In this document: positions 46,624 to 53,972 of the stretch, piece after piece
Numbering within the stretch: the first letter of the stretch is position 1
How the letters are laid out: each line of letters begins with the position of its first letter
NCBI GenBank assembly: GCA_963728365.1
Contig: CAVSJI010000001.1
Span: 372,001 to 436,000, forward strand
DNA: 64,000 bases
Reading direction: 5' to 3'
Origin: VRUE01 sp963728365
GTDB taxonomy: Bacteria > Actinomycetota > Thermoleophilia > Solirubrobacterales > 70-9
Position numbers and translations under genes: made by a program
The notes under the pieces: model-generated
What the model was told of the DNA's origin: nothing
Database searches by the model: none
What the model saw: only the letters and a program-made list of their open reading frames with translations

Positions 46624-47447
46624 GCCTCCTTCTCCAGCAGCACGACGGTCGAGCCGACGTGCGCATCGGTGGCGGCAATCTCACGCCGACCGGCCGGGCG
46701 CAGGCCGGCAAGGCGAGCCTCGTCCTCCAGCCGATCCGCGTTCAGCGCCTGCAGCACCGTCTCGTCGACCGCCTCGCTCAGCTCGCCGCTCGGCGAGACG
46801 ACCTGGCGCAGGCGGCGCACGACGATCCGCTCCCCGTCGATCCCCGTCTCCAGTGGCAGGCTCGAGTAGACCCACCCCTCGACCTCACGAGCATCGGGCA
46901 GCGGCGGAACCCACGTCTCGCCCGGGGCGGCCACGGGGATCCCGTCGACGATCGCCGCAGCGAAGACCCCTCCAGGCCGCAGGTGCTCAGCCACGCAGCG
47001 CAGGCATCGTCCCCGCTCCGCCTCGCCCTCGAGCAACTGAAGCAATTGCATGGGCGCGACAATCGCACCGAACCGCTCCCCAAGCTCAAACCCAGCCGCG
47101 TCGCCAACGTGAGCAGCCACCGAGAGTTCGCCAGCGCGCTTTCGGAGCTCCGCGACAAAGGTCGGGTTTCGGTCCAGGGCAGCGACGTCGCGTCCCCACT
47201 TCCCAAGCTCCACCGCAACCCGGCCGGTCCCACACCCGAGGTCGAGGATGGTCCCGCCTCCGTCGGCGGCCAGATTCCGCCAGACCTGCAGATCCTCGGT
47301 GTACGCCCCGCACTCGAGGTCGTGCCAGATGACTTCGGCATCTCGGGCGGGTGGCGTGTGGAGGGGGTCCTCGCCCGGAGCTTGCGAGGACGAGGAGCCC
47401 CCTCCACGCGACAGGACCCGCCCGCGACCGACGCCCGCGACCGTCAC
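46620..47447 (-). CDS. Class I SAM-dependent methyltransferase inserted between murT and gatD
   Basis: A 275-residue Rossmann methyltransferase with motif I TILDLGCGTGRVAVELGKWG, motif II VAALDRNPTFV and the later GGVFAAAIVDG. The substrate is unknown. The GTG start overlaps the murT stop (GTGA), and its stop overlaps gatD, so it is translated between the two halves of the lipid II amidase. The first 30 or so residues (VLSRGGGSSSSQAPGEDPLH) are encoded by palindrome C4; the conserved part begins near DAEVIWHDLECGAYTEDL. A shorter start is possible but no better codon is evident. Confidence 0.85.
   Translation of the reverse strand: MTVAGVGRGRVLSRGGGSSSSQAPGEDPLHTPPARDAEVIWHDLECGAYTEDLQVWRNLAADGGGTILDLGCGTGRVAVELGKWGRDVAALDRNPTFVAELRKRAGELSVAAHVGDAAGFELGERFGAIVAPMQLLQLLEGEAERGRCLRCVAEHLRPGGVFAAAIVDGIPVAAPGETWVPPLPDAREVEGWVYSSLPLETGIDGERIVVRRLRQVVSPSGELSEAVDETVLQALNADRLEDEARLAGLRPAGRREIAATDAHVGSTVVLLEKEA
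47346..47422 (-). repeat. Palindromic element C4 in the 5' end of the methyltransferase gene
   Basis: On the minus strand it starts GGCGGGTCCTGTCGC and ends ACGCCACCCGCC, the same boundaries as C1-C3. The interior is different but palindromic: 47358-47373 pairs with 47391-47407 (GTGGAGGGGG with CCCCCTCCAC, then TCCTCG with CGAGGA). It is a divergent member or a subfamily, and lies at a gene's start rather than its end. Confidence 0.75.
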
Positions 47448-48856
47448 TCCCAGAACTCCTTCGCCAGCCCGCGCCCCGCCAGCAGCTTCCGCAGCTCCAG
47501 CAACGCCGTATACGTAGGCAGCGCGAACACCCGCCCGCGCGACTCTTCGAGCGCCCGGTCCAAGGACCGCTCGACCCCGGCCTCCACCTCGATCCGCTCG
47601 AGCGGCACCCCCGCGTACTTGAGGCGCAGCGCCATCTCCGGCGCCCGCGTCCCGGCGCAGACGACGCGGCGCACGGTGCCCGTCAGCAGCTCGAAGTCGG
47701 CGTCCCAGATCCAGGAGACGTCGCGCCCGTCGGCAATCCGGTCGTTGAGGGCAATCCAGAGGTCGAGCCCCTCCTCGCCGGCCTCGAGGCACAGCGTGCG
47801 CAGAACCTCGTTGGCGCCGGCCGGGTTCTTGACCAGCAGGATCGAAAGCCGCCGCTCGGCGATCTCGATCGTCTCGACCCTGCCGAAGGCGGCGCGCATC
47901 TCCGACAGGGCTGGGCCGATCCGCTCGGCCGCGACGCCGAGCTCGAGCGCCGCGGCAACCGCGGCCAGCGCATTGTAGACGTTGTAGAGCCCGGGGAGGG
48001 GGAGGTCGAGGCTCGTCTCGCCGGCGGGGGTGCGCATGGTGACTCGGGAGCCCTCCATGCCGCGCAGCTCGATCGCCGTCGCGGCGACGGTCGGCACCGG
48101 GCGCTGCGCGTCGCAGCCGGGACAGGAGTAGTGCCCGAGGTGACCGACGAAGGCGCGCTCGTAGGCGTAGGCGTGCCCGCAACGGCGGCAGTGCGTCGCG
48201 TCGAAGGCGTGCTGCAGCTCGGGCAGCGCCTGCGAGGCGTCCTCGATCCCGAAGTAGACGACGCCCTCGCGCGGCGCTCCGGACTGCTCGCGGCCGAGGT
48301 CGGCGATCGTCGGATCGTCGGCGTTGAGCGCGAAGCGCGTCCGGCCGGCGCGCGCCGCGACCGTCTCGGCCCAGCTCTCGGCCAGGGTCTCGAGCTCGCC
48401 GTAGCGGTCGAGCTGGTCGCGGAAGAGGTTGCCGAGCACGATCAGGACGGGGTCGAGCTGCTGCGCCACCTTCGCGAGCCAGGCCTCGTCGACCTCGAAG
48501 AGCCCCTCCTCGCCGCGCTGCTCGAGCAGCGCCGTCGCCACACCCCAGGTCATGTTCGAGCCGGCCCGGTTGTGGACGGGCGCCCGCCCGTCCGCGGCCA
48601 GCGCCGCGGCGATCATCGCCGCGGTCGTCGTCTTGCCGTTGGTGGCGCTGACGATCGTCGCCCCCCGTGTGAGCTCCGCGCCGAGGCGCTCGATCGCATC
48701 CGGCTCGAGGCGCAGAAGGACCCGCCCCGGCAGCGTCGTCCCGCCACCACGGCCGCTGGCCCGGCTGGCGGCGCCGATCAGCCGCGCGGCGGCGCGCTTC
48801 GCCGCGAACAGCCTGCCCGAGCGCTGCCCGCCGGCGCCCTGCGCCAAGGCGCTCAA
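47444..48856 (-). CDS. murT: Lipid II isoglutaminyl synthase, Mur ligase-like subunit
   Basis: ATP-dependent partner of GatD. The 470 residues have the Mur ligase P-loop IVSATNGKTTTAAM near residue 69, the MurT-specific four-cysteine zinc ribbon CRRCGHAY and SCPGCDAQ near 240-265, LPGLYNVYNALAAVAAAL, and the C-terminal DUF1727 domain with LVKNPAGANEVLRTL. The TTG start overlaps the end of the lipid kinase gene. With gatD this indicates amidated peptidoglycan stem peptides, as in other Gram-positives. Confidence 0.92.
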   Translation of the reverse strand: MSALAQGAGGQRSGRLFAAKRAAARLIGAASRASGRGGGTTLPGRVLLRLEPDAIERLGAELTRGATIVSATNGKTTTAAMIAAALAADGRAPVHNRAGSNMTWGVATALLEQRGEEGLFEVDEAWLAKVAQQLDPVLIVLGNLFRDQLDRYGELETLAESWAETVAARAGRTRFALNADDPTIADLGREQSGAPREGVVYFGIEDASQALPELQHAFDATHCRRCGHAYAYERAFVGHLGHYSCPGCDAQRPVPTVAATAIELRGMEGSRVTMRTPAGETSLDLPLPGLYNVYNALAAVAAALELGVAAERIGPALSEMRAAFGRVETIEIAERRLSILLVKNPAGANEVLRTLCLEAGEEGLDLWIALNDRIADGRDVSWIWDADFELLTGTVRRVVCAGTRAPEMALRLKYAGVPLERIEVEAGVERSLDRALEESRGRVFALPTYTALLELRKLLAGRGLAKEFWE

Positions 48857-49734
48857 GTCGCGCCCGCGGCCGGCGCGATGACGCTCAGCGCCCGCGGCAG
48901 GATGCGCACCGAGGCGGGCAGGTCGGTCAGGTGCTCGCCGTCGGCGTAGACGGGGAACGGCCGGCTGGCGCTCAGCTCGAGGCGCGAGGCGCGGAAGACA
49001 CGCACCTCGTCCTTCTCGACGTGAGTGCCCTTGAACACCTTCGGCAGGTTAACCAGGAAGCGCAGCCTGCTGTGCTCGCGGATCGTGACCACGTCGAACT
49101 CGCCGTCGTCGAGCTCGGCGTCGGGGGCGATCATCATCCCGCCGCCATAGGCCCTGTTGTTGGCGACTGAGACGAAGTAGCCGCTGAAGCGCAGGCTTTC
49201 GTCGTCGACCCGGATCGTGAAACGGCCGGGACGCCAACCGATCAGCGTGCGCACCGAGGAGTAGGCGTAGGCGAAGCTGCCGCGCAGCCACTCGGTTTCG
49301 TTCGCCAGCCGGTTGCATTCGGAGTCGAAGCCGGCGCTGACGATGCCGAGGAAGCGCTTGCCGTTGACCTCGCCGACGTCGATGCGGCGGGTCTCGCCGG
49401 CCGCCAGCGTGGCGACCGCCCCGGCCGGGTCGCCGGGAATGCCGAGCACGCGCGCCAGGTCGTTGCCGCGCCCGGCGGGAACCATGCCCAGCGGCGTGTC
49501 CGAGCCGGCAAGCGCCCCGCCAACGGCGCCGATCAGGCCGTCGCCGCTGACCACGACCGGGACCTCGTCGGCGTCCGCCGCGCGCAGCGCCAGCTCGACG
49601 CCGTTCTCGAGGCTTCTGGTGCGCTCGACGCGGAAGGGGATGCGGCGGGCGTCGAGCTCCTGCTCGAGGCGTGGTAGCAGCTTCAGGGCTCGACCGCCCG
49701 CGGAGTGCGGGTTGACGAGAAGGGTGAGCGGCAT
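48853..49734 (-). CDS. Diacylglycerol/sphingosine kinase-like lipid kinase
   Basis: A 293-residue protein of the DagK catalytic-domain family. It starts PLTLLVNPHSAGGRALKLLP and has VVVSGDGLIGAVGGALAG, where the usual GGDGT nucleotide loop is SGDGL, then GMVPAGRGNDLARVLGIP and ANNRAYGGGMMIAPDAELDDG. It probably phosphorylates a membrane lipid. Because the Thr of GGDGT is replaced, activity should be treated with some caution. ATG 49734 was chosen over an upstream in-frame start at 49785 that lies in palindrome B4. It heads the murT-gatD operon. Confidence 0.85.
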   Translation of the reverse strand: MPLTLLVNPHSAGGRALKLLPRLEQELDARRIPFRVERTRSLENGVELALRAADADEVPVVVSGDGLIGAVGGALAGSDTPLGMVPAGRGNDLARVLGIPGDPAGAVATLAAGETRRIDVGEVNGKRFLGIVSAGFDSECNRLANETEWLRGSFAYAYSSVRTLIGWRPGRFTIRVDDESLRFSGYFVSVANNRAYGGGMMIAPDAELDDGEFDVVTIREHSRLRFLVNLPKVFKGTHVEKDEVRVFRASRLELSASRPFPVYADGEHLTDLPASVRILPRALSVIAPAAGAT

Positions 49735-49759
49735 GCCCGCGACCTCGATCGGCGGGGCG

Positions 49760-49875
49760 GGGGCCTGTCCCGGTAGGGGTTCCACTTAGCTTTTTCGGTG
49801 GAGCGTCGGTGGGCTAGCGCCTCTTGCTCACGACGAAAAAGTACAAGACGTTCCACCCCAACCGGGACAGGCCCC
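49760..49875 (+). repeat. Palindromic element B4 between the lipid kinase and cyclophilin genes
   Basis: Outer arms GGGGCCTGTCCCGG (49760-49773) and its exact complement (49862-49875) enclose the family B core: TTCCACTTAGCTTTTTCGG, CGACGAAAAAGTACAAGACG and the TTCCACCCC end. It lies between divergently transcribed genes, 26 bp upstream of the kinase ATG and just before the cyclophilin promoter, so it is not placed as a terminator. Confidence 0.92.
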
Positions 49876-49890
49876 GGTGGCTGCATCTAC

Positions 49891-49896
49891 TAGGCT
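49891..49896 (+). promoter_or_regulatory. -10 element of the cyclophilin gene (TAGGCT), leaderless type
   Basis: TAGGCT ends 7 nt before GTG 49904 but lies after the earlier in-frame GTG 49877, so it favours the later start. Confidence 0.5.
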
Positions 49897-49903
49897 TGCG
49901 CCG

Positions 49904-50572
49904 GTGGAGGAGCAGGGGACAGACCGGCGCCTGATCATCCTGGGCGTTTTTGCGCTGGTCGCGGTCGCGATCGTGGCGATCATCCTGATCAGCCGCAGTG
50001 GCTCGTCGGACACCGCGAGCAGCGGGCCGTGCAAGGAAGTCGAACAGCCGGCACCCAAGAACGTCAGCCTGCAGGCGCCGAAGCAGACCGTGAAGAAGGG
50101 CGAAAAGCTCACCGCGGTGGTCGAAACCAGCTGCGGAACCTTCGAGATCGCGCTCGACTCGAGCCGCGCGCCGAAGACCGTCAACTCCTTCGTCTACCTG
50201 AGCGAAGAAGGCTTCTACGACGGCCTCTCCTTCCCCCGAATCGCCCCCGGCTTCGTGATCCAAGGCGGCAGCCCGCTCAATACCACCGTCGGCGACCCCG
50301 GCTACTCGGTCACCGAGAAGCCGCCGGCAAACCTCTCCTACACCAAAGGCACGGTGGCGATGGCGAAGAGCTCCGCCGACCCGCCCGGCCGCTCAGGCAG
50401 CCAGTTCTACGTGGTCACCGCGGCCGACGCCGGCCTGCCGCCCGAATACGCCCTGGTCGGCAAGGTGAGCGAGGGCTACGACGCGGTAGAAGCGATCGAA
50501 AAGCAGGGCACTCCGGAAGAAAAGCCGAAGCAGCCGGTCCTGATCGAAAAAGTGACGATCGAAAAAGGCTAG
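49904..50572 (+). CDS. Membrane-anchored cyclophilin-type peptidyl-prolyl isomerase
   Basis: A 222-residue extracytoplasmic foldase candidate. One N-terminal membrane helix (LIILGVFALVAVAIVAIILI) is followed by a linker and a cyclophilin domain: SCGTFEIALDSSRAPKTVNS, GFYDGLSFPRIAPGFVIQGG, GTVAMAKSSADPPGRSGSQF and YVVTAADAG. It is not a lipoprotein, since no lipobox is present. GTG 49904 was chosen because the -10 TAGGCT lies between it and GTG 49877. Palindrome B4 precedes it, and a peroxiredoxin gene follows. Confidence 0.87.
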   Translation: MEEQGTDRRLIILGVFALVAVAIVAIILISRSGSSDTASSGPCKEVEQPAPKNVSLQAPKQTVKKGEKLTAVVETSCGTFEIALDSSRAPKTVNSFVYLSEEGFYDGLSFPRIAPGFVIQGGSPLNTTVGDPGYSVTEKPPANLSYTKGTVAMAKSSADPPGRSGSQFYVVTAADAGLPPEYALVGKVSEGYDAVEAIEKQGTPEEKPKQPVLIEKVTIEKG

Positions 50573-50593
50573 GCCGGCGCTAGTCTCCTGACG

Positions 50594-51094
50594 ATGGCGA
50601 AGGTCGACGTGGGAGATGCGGCGCCGGACTTCGAGCTTCCCGGCACCGAAGGCCAGAGCTTCAAGCTCTCCGAGCATCGCGGCCGCAACGTCGTGCTCGC
50701 CTTCTACCCGGGCGACGCCACCACGGTCTGCACGAAGCAGTTCTGCTCCTACCGCGACAACGCCGAGCGGCTCGACGGCCTCGATGCCGAAGTGGTCGGG
50801 ATCTCGCCGCAGTCGGTCGACTCTCATGAGCGCTGGGTCGAGGAGCAGCAGCTCAACGTGCCGCTGCTGGCCGACGAGGACCTGGCCGTCGCCAAGAGCT
50901 ACGGGGTGACCGGCTGGCTCGGTCCGCTGGCGCGGCTCACCGGGTTGAAGGACACGCCCGGCGGTCGCTACGTGATGCGGGCGATCTTCATCGTCGACGG
51001 CGAGGGAGTCGTCCGCCACCGCCACGTCTCACGTACCGGCGCCGGCTTCCAATCGGTCGACGACCTCGTCGCGGCGCTCGCAGCCGTGGCCTGA
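50594..51094 (+). CDS. Peroxiredoxin (Bcp/PrxQ-like)
   Basis: A 166-residue thiol peroxidase. The peroxidatic Cys46 in AFYPGDATTVCTKQFCSYRD has a second cysteine five residues on (C51), the spacing of Bcp/PrxQ-type two-cysteine enzymes. VGDAAPDFELPGTEGQSFKL is the usual N-terminus. TAGTCT (50581-50586) ends 7 nt before the ATG, so it is probably also transcribed on its own. The stop overlaps the next ATG. It is the second peroxiredoxin in the window, distinct from the one after rpsO. Confidence 0.9.
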   Translation: MAKVDVGDAAPDFELPGTEGQSFKLSEHRGRNVVLAFYPGDATTVCTKQFCSYRDNAERLDGLDAEVVGISPQSVDSHERWVEEQQLNVPLLADEDLAVAKSYGVTGWLGPLARLTGLKDTPGGRYVMRAIFIVDGEGVVRHRHVSRTGAGFQSVDDLVAALAAVA

Positions 51095-51945
51095 TGGCTG
51101 CCGACAACGCCGGGTCCCGGCAATTCGTCGCCGGGCAGGGCGTCGCGATCCGCGGCGAGGCGGCGGGGGAGGGCACCCCGATCGTGCTCTGCCACGGCCT
51201 GACCGCGACCCGACGCTCGGTGGTCCACGGCTCGCGGGCGCTCGAGCGCTCGGGCTTCCGGGTCGTGACCTACGACGCCCGCGGACACGGCGAGTCTGAT
51301 CCGGCGCCGCGCGGCGGAGGTTATGGATACCCGGAGCTGATCGGGGACCTCGATCGCGTCGTCGCCGAGGAGGTGGGCGGAGCGCGTCGCTTCCTGCTCG
51401 GCGGCCACTCGATGGGCGCCCACACGGCGCTCGGCTACGCGCTGCGCCATCCGGAGAGCCTCGCCGGTCTCGTCCTCGCCGGACCCACGTACGGGGGCCC
51501 GCTGGACGCCGACTCGGTGGCCTACTGGGAGGGCCTCGCGGCCGCGCTGCGCAGCGGCGGGGTCGAGGCGTTCGTCGCCTACGTCGGCGCGGAGCAGCCG
51601 ATCGACCCGCGCTGGCGCGACTCGGTGCTGCGCTTCACCCGAGAACGAATGCTGCGCCACCGCAACCTCGACGCCGTTGCCGAGGCGCTGCGCCAGGTGC
51701 CGCACTCGCAGCCCTTCGGAGGGTTGCGCGACCTCTCGACGCTCGACGTTCCCGCTCTCGTCGTTGCCAGTCACGACGAGGCCGATCCTGGCCACCCCTA
51801 CGCGACGGCAGCCGCCTACGCGGAGGTCCTGCCGCGCGGCGAGCTGGTCAGCGAGCCGCAGGGCGCATCTCCGCTCGGCTGGCAGGGTGGTCGCCTCTCG
51901 CGGGCGATTGCCGCCTTTTATGCCTCGCTGAGGGAGGTCGACTAG
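51094..51945 (+). CDS. Alpha/beta-fold hydrolase
   Basis: A 283-residue hydrolase with oxyanion region IVLCHGLTATRRSVVHGSRA, YDARGHGESDP, the nucleophile elbow GGHSMGAHTAL, a late Asp in PALVVASHDEADPGHP, and a C-terminal segment lacking an obvious catalytic His in the usual GH context. It resembles carboxylesterase or lipase-like proteins; the substrate is unknown. The ATG overlaps the peroxiredoxin stop (TGATG), and the VKOR gene follows after 2 bp, so it is part of the redox operon. Confidence 0.82.
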   Translation: MAADNAGSRQFVAGQGVAIRGEAAGEGTPIVLCHGLTATRRSVVHGSRALERSGFRVVTYDARGHGESDPAPRGGGYGYPELIGDLDRVVAEEVGGARRFLLGGHSMGAHTALGYALRHPESLAGLVLAGPTYGGPLDADSVAYWEGLAAALRSGGVEAFVAYVGAEQPIDPRWRDSVLRFTRERMLRHRNLDAVAEALRQVPHSQPFGGLRDLSTLDVPALVVASHDEADPGHPYATAAAYAEVLPRGELVSEPQGASPLGWQGGRLSRAIAAFYASLREVD

Positions 51946-51947
51946 CG

Positions 51948-52388
51948 TTGAGCGGCGTGAGACGGCCGGCGGAGGGGACGTTGAGGGGAATCGCGACCTT
52001 TCTCGCGACATTTGGCATCGGCGTCGCCGCCTACATCACGATCGCCGACTCGGGCGGCGGCTCGCCGGTCTGCGTCGCCGGCGGACACGGATGCCAGACG
52101 GTGGCCGAAAGCACCTACTCGCACGTCTTCGGGGTCAACATCGCCGTCTTCGGCGTCATCGGCTACGTCGTGCTGCTCGGCTGCGCGCTGCTGCGCGGCG
52201 ACCTGGCGCGCATGGGCGGCTTCCTGGTCAGCCTCGGAGGCTTCGGCTACAGCTTCTACCTGACCTATCTGGAGCTCTTCAAGATCGAAGCGGTCTGCCA
52301 GTGGTGCGTCACCAGCGCGATCCTGATGACGCTGCTCTTTGCTACGAATGTGACGCGCATGCTGATCTACGTCGGGAAGGAAGCGTGA
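51948..52388 (+). CDS. Vitamin K epoxide reductase (VKOR) family protein
   Basis: A 146-residue polytopic membrane protein with four to five hydrophobic segments. The loop cysteine pair is C42/C49 (SPVCVAGGHGCQTV) and the active CxxC is C117/C120 in AVCQWC. In actinobacteria VKOR reoxidises the DsbA-type oxidase using menaquinone, driving disulfide formation outside the membrane. The next gene encodes such a DsbA, coupled by a GTGA overlap. TTG 51948 is the likely start; GTG 51957 is possible. Confidence 0.9.
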   Translation: MSGVRRPAEGTLRGIATFLATFGIGVAAYITIADSGGGSPVCVAGGHGCQTVAESTYSHVFGVNIAVFGVIGYVVLLGCALLRGDLARMGGFLVSLGGFGYSFYLTYLELFKIEAVCQWCVTSAILMTLLFATNVTRMLIYVGKEA

Positions 52389-53161
52389 GCGGGAAACGCG
52401 ATCGGGAGGCGCGGCGCGAAGAGCGCCTGCAGGAAGAGGCAGTCGTCGAATCGTCGGAGCGTCGCCAGCGCCTGATCAAGGTCGGCAGCGCGGCGGCCTT
52501 CCTTGCCGTGGCGGTGGTCGCGGTGCTGATCGTGATCGCCTCCAGCGGTGGAGGCAGCGGCGGCGACGCGAGCAACCTCGAAGGCGTAGCCGAAGTCGAA
52601 CAGCTGCTCGAAGGCATTCCCCAGCACGGCATGGTCCTCGGCGAACCGAGCGCCAAGGTGGCGCTGCATGAGTTCGGCGACCTGCAGTGCCCGTTTTGCA
52701 AGGCCAATTCCGAAGAAGTGCTGCCCGCCGTGATCGAAAATCAGATCTTCAACGGCCAGGCGAAGCTCAGCTTCAACAACTACACGATCATCGGCCCGCA
52801 GTCGATCCCGGCCGGCGCCGCCGCGGTCGCCGCCGGCAAGCAGGGTCGCGGCTGGAACTACGTCGAGCTCTTCTACCGCAACCAGGGCAAGGAGAACTCC
52901 GGCTACGCGACCGACGAATTCCTCACCGCGGTGGCCAGGGGCGCCGGGGTGCCCGAGATCGCCAAGTGGAACCAGGATCGCAAGGCCAAGGCGACGATCG
53001 AAGAGGTCGAAGCGACCACCGCGAAAGCCAAGGCGCTCGGCTTCACCGGCACGCCGTCATTCGCCGTCGAAGGCCCGAAGACCGAAGGCCTGGAGCCGCT
53101 GGGCATCTCGGCGATCGAATCCTCCAGCGCCCTCGAATCGGCGGTCGCCAAAGCCGGCTGA
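52385..53161 (+). CDS. Membrane-anchored DsbA-like thiol oxidase
   Basis: A 258-residue protein with a charged cytoplasmic N-terminus, one membrane helix (about 36-52) and an exported thioredoxin-fold domain: the CPFC active site is C102/C105 in LHEFGDLQCPFCKANSEEVL, with the cis-Pro region GFTGTPSFAVEG. It is predicted to introduce disulfides into secreted proteins and be reoxidised by the VKOR encoded just upstream. The GTG overlaps the VKOR stop. It may serve exported cysteine proteins such as the one at 37556-38215. Palindrome A3 follows in the convergent gap. Confidence 0.9.
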   Translation: MSGKRDREARREERLQEEAVVESSERRQRLIKVGSAAAFLAVAVVAVLIVIASSGGGSGGDASNLEGVAEVEQLLEGIPQHGMVLGEPSAKVALHEFGDLQCPFCKANSEEVLPAVIENQIFNGQAKLSFNNYTIIGPQSIPAGAAAVAAGKQGRGWNYVELFYRNQGKENSGYATDEFLTAVARGAGVPEIAKWNQDRKAKATIEEVEATTAKAKALGFTGTPSFAVEGPKTEGLEPLGISAIESSSALESAVAKAG

Positions 53162-53235
53162 CCGCCGTCAAGGCGAGCGCTCAGCGTCTAAGTTCACATA
53201 ACCACCATTATCGTGCGTTGGAAATGCACGAGAGG

Positions 53236-53285
53236 GCTTCCGGTGCGCTATTTCCACCCCAGGCGGGGATAAAGCGCACCGGAGC
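53236..53285. repeat. Palindromic element A3 between the DsbA and methyltransferase genes
   Basis: GCTTCCGGTGCGC and GCGCACCGGAGC pair with one bulge, the same stem as A1 and A2, but the loop is different (an inner CCCC/GGGG hairpin). It ends at the TAG stop codon of the minus-strand methyltransferase. The gap before it (53162-53235) contains an AT-richer stretch with no recognised feature. Confidence 0.8.
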
Positions 53286-53923
53286 TAGGCCGCGAGGGAT
53301 GCGCTCCCCCTGACAAGCGGCCTGACGATCGGCGGGGCCTTGGGCATCGCTCCCGACTCGACTCGGTCGATGCTGAACGGGCTCGCTTCGATCGTCGCCG
53401 CCGTGTCGCGGTTGCAGTGGCAGCCGTCGCCGCACAGGCGCCATGGCGTGTGCAGGCGGTCCTGCCAGCGGGCCAGGCCCGGGTCCTCGGAGCGGACGTG
53501 CTCGACGAAGAGCAGCTTCCCGCCAGGCTTGAGGACCCGGGCCGCTTCTGCGAGGGCCTTGGCGGGGTCGGGGACCGTGCAGAGCACCAGGGTGAAGACG
53601 GCGGTGTCGAAGCTGTTGTCCTCGAAGGGCAGATCCTGCGCGGAGGCCTGGACGATGTGCACGCCGTCGCCCTCTGCGACTTTCGCCCGCAGCTTGGCGA
53701 GCATGTGCGGGCTCGGCTCGGCGAGCACAAGCTCCGTGACGCTCTCCGGGAAGAGGTCGCGATTGACGCCGGTGCCGGCGCCGAGATCGATTGTCCGGCC
53801 ACTCGCCTGCGCCAGCGTCTCGCGGCGCATCTCGCGCAGGCCGCCCTCCTCGGTTGCCTTCAGGCCACGGTCGTAGATCGCGGCGAACGCTCGTCCCCAG
53901 ATTGCCTCGTAGATGCGACCCAT
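53285..53923 (-). CDS. Class I SAM-dependent methyltransferase
   Basis: A 212-residue methyltransferase of the Methyltransf_11 type: motif I TIDLGAGTGVNRDLF, VLAEPSPHMLAKLRAKVAEG, QDLPFEDNSFDTAVFTLVLC and VLKPGGKLLFVEHVRS. The last features resemble phospholipid N-methyltransferase and mammalian METTL7-like proteins, which include a cysteine-rich C-terminal CGDGCHCNRDT seen here. The substrate is therefore perhaps a lipid or small thiol. TACCGT (revcomp of 53931-53936) ends 7 nt before the ATG, a leaderless promoter. The stop touches palindrome A3. Confidence 0.85.
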   Translation of the reverse strand: MGRIYEAIWGRAFAAIYDRGLKATEEGGLREMRRETLAQASGRTIDLGAGTGVNRDLFPESVTELVLAEPSPHMLAKLRAKVAEGDGVHIVQASAQDLPFEDNSFDTAVFTLVLCTVPDPAKALAEAARVLKPGGKLLFVEHVRSEDPGLARWQDRLHTPWRLCGDGCHCNRDTAATIEASPFSIDRVESGAMPKAPPIVRPLVRGSASLAA

Positions 53924-53972
53924 GAGAGAAACGGTAACGGCCTGAGCCTGTTCGGTCGGCGCCCTGGCGCGA

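Noticed and set aside
53162..53235. tRNA or small RNA in the AT-richer gap after the DsbA gene
   Set aside because: No cloverleaf, promoter-terminator pair or conserved motif could be made out.
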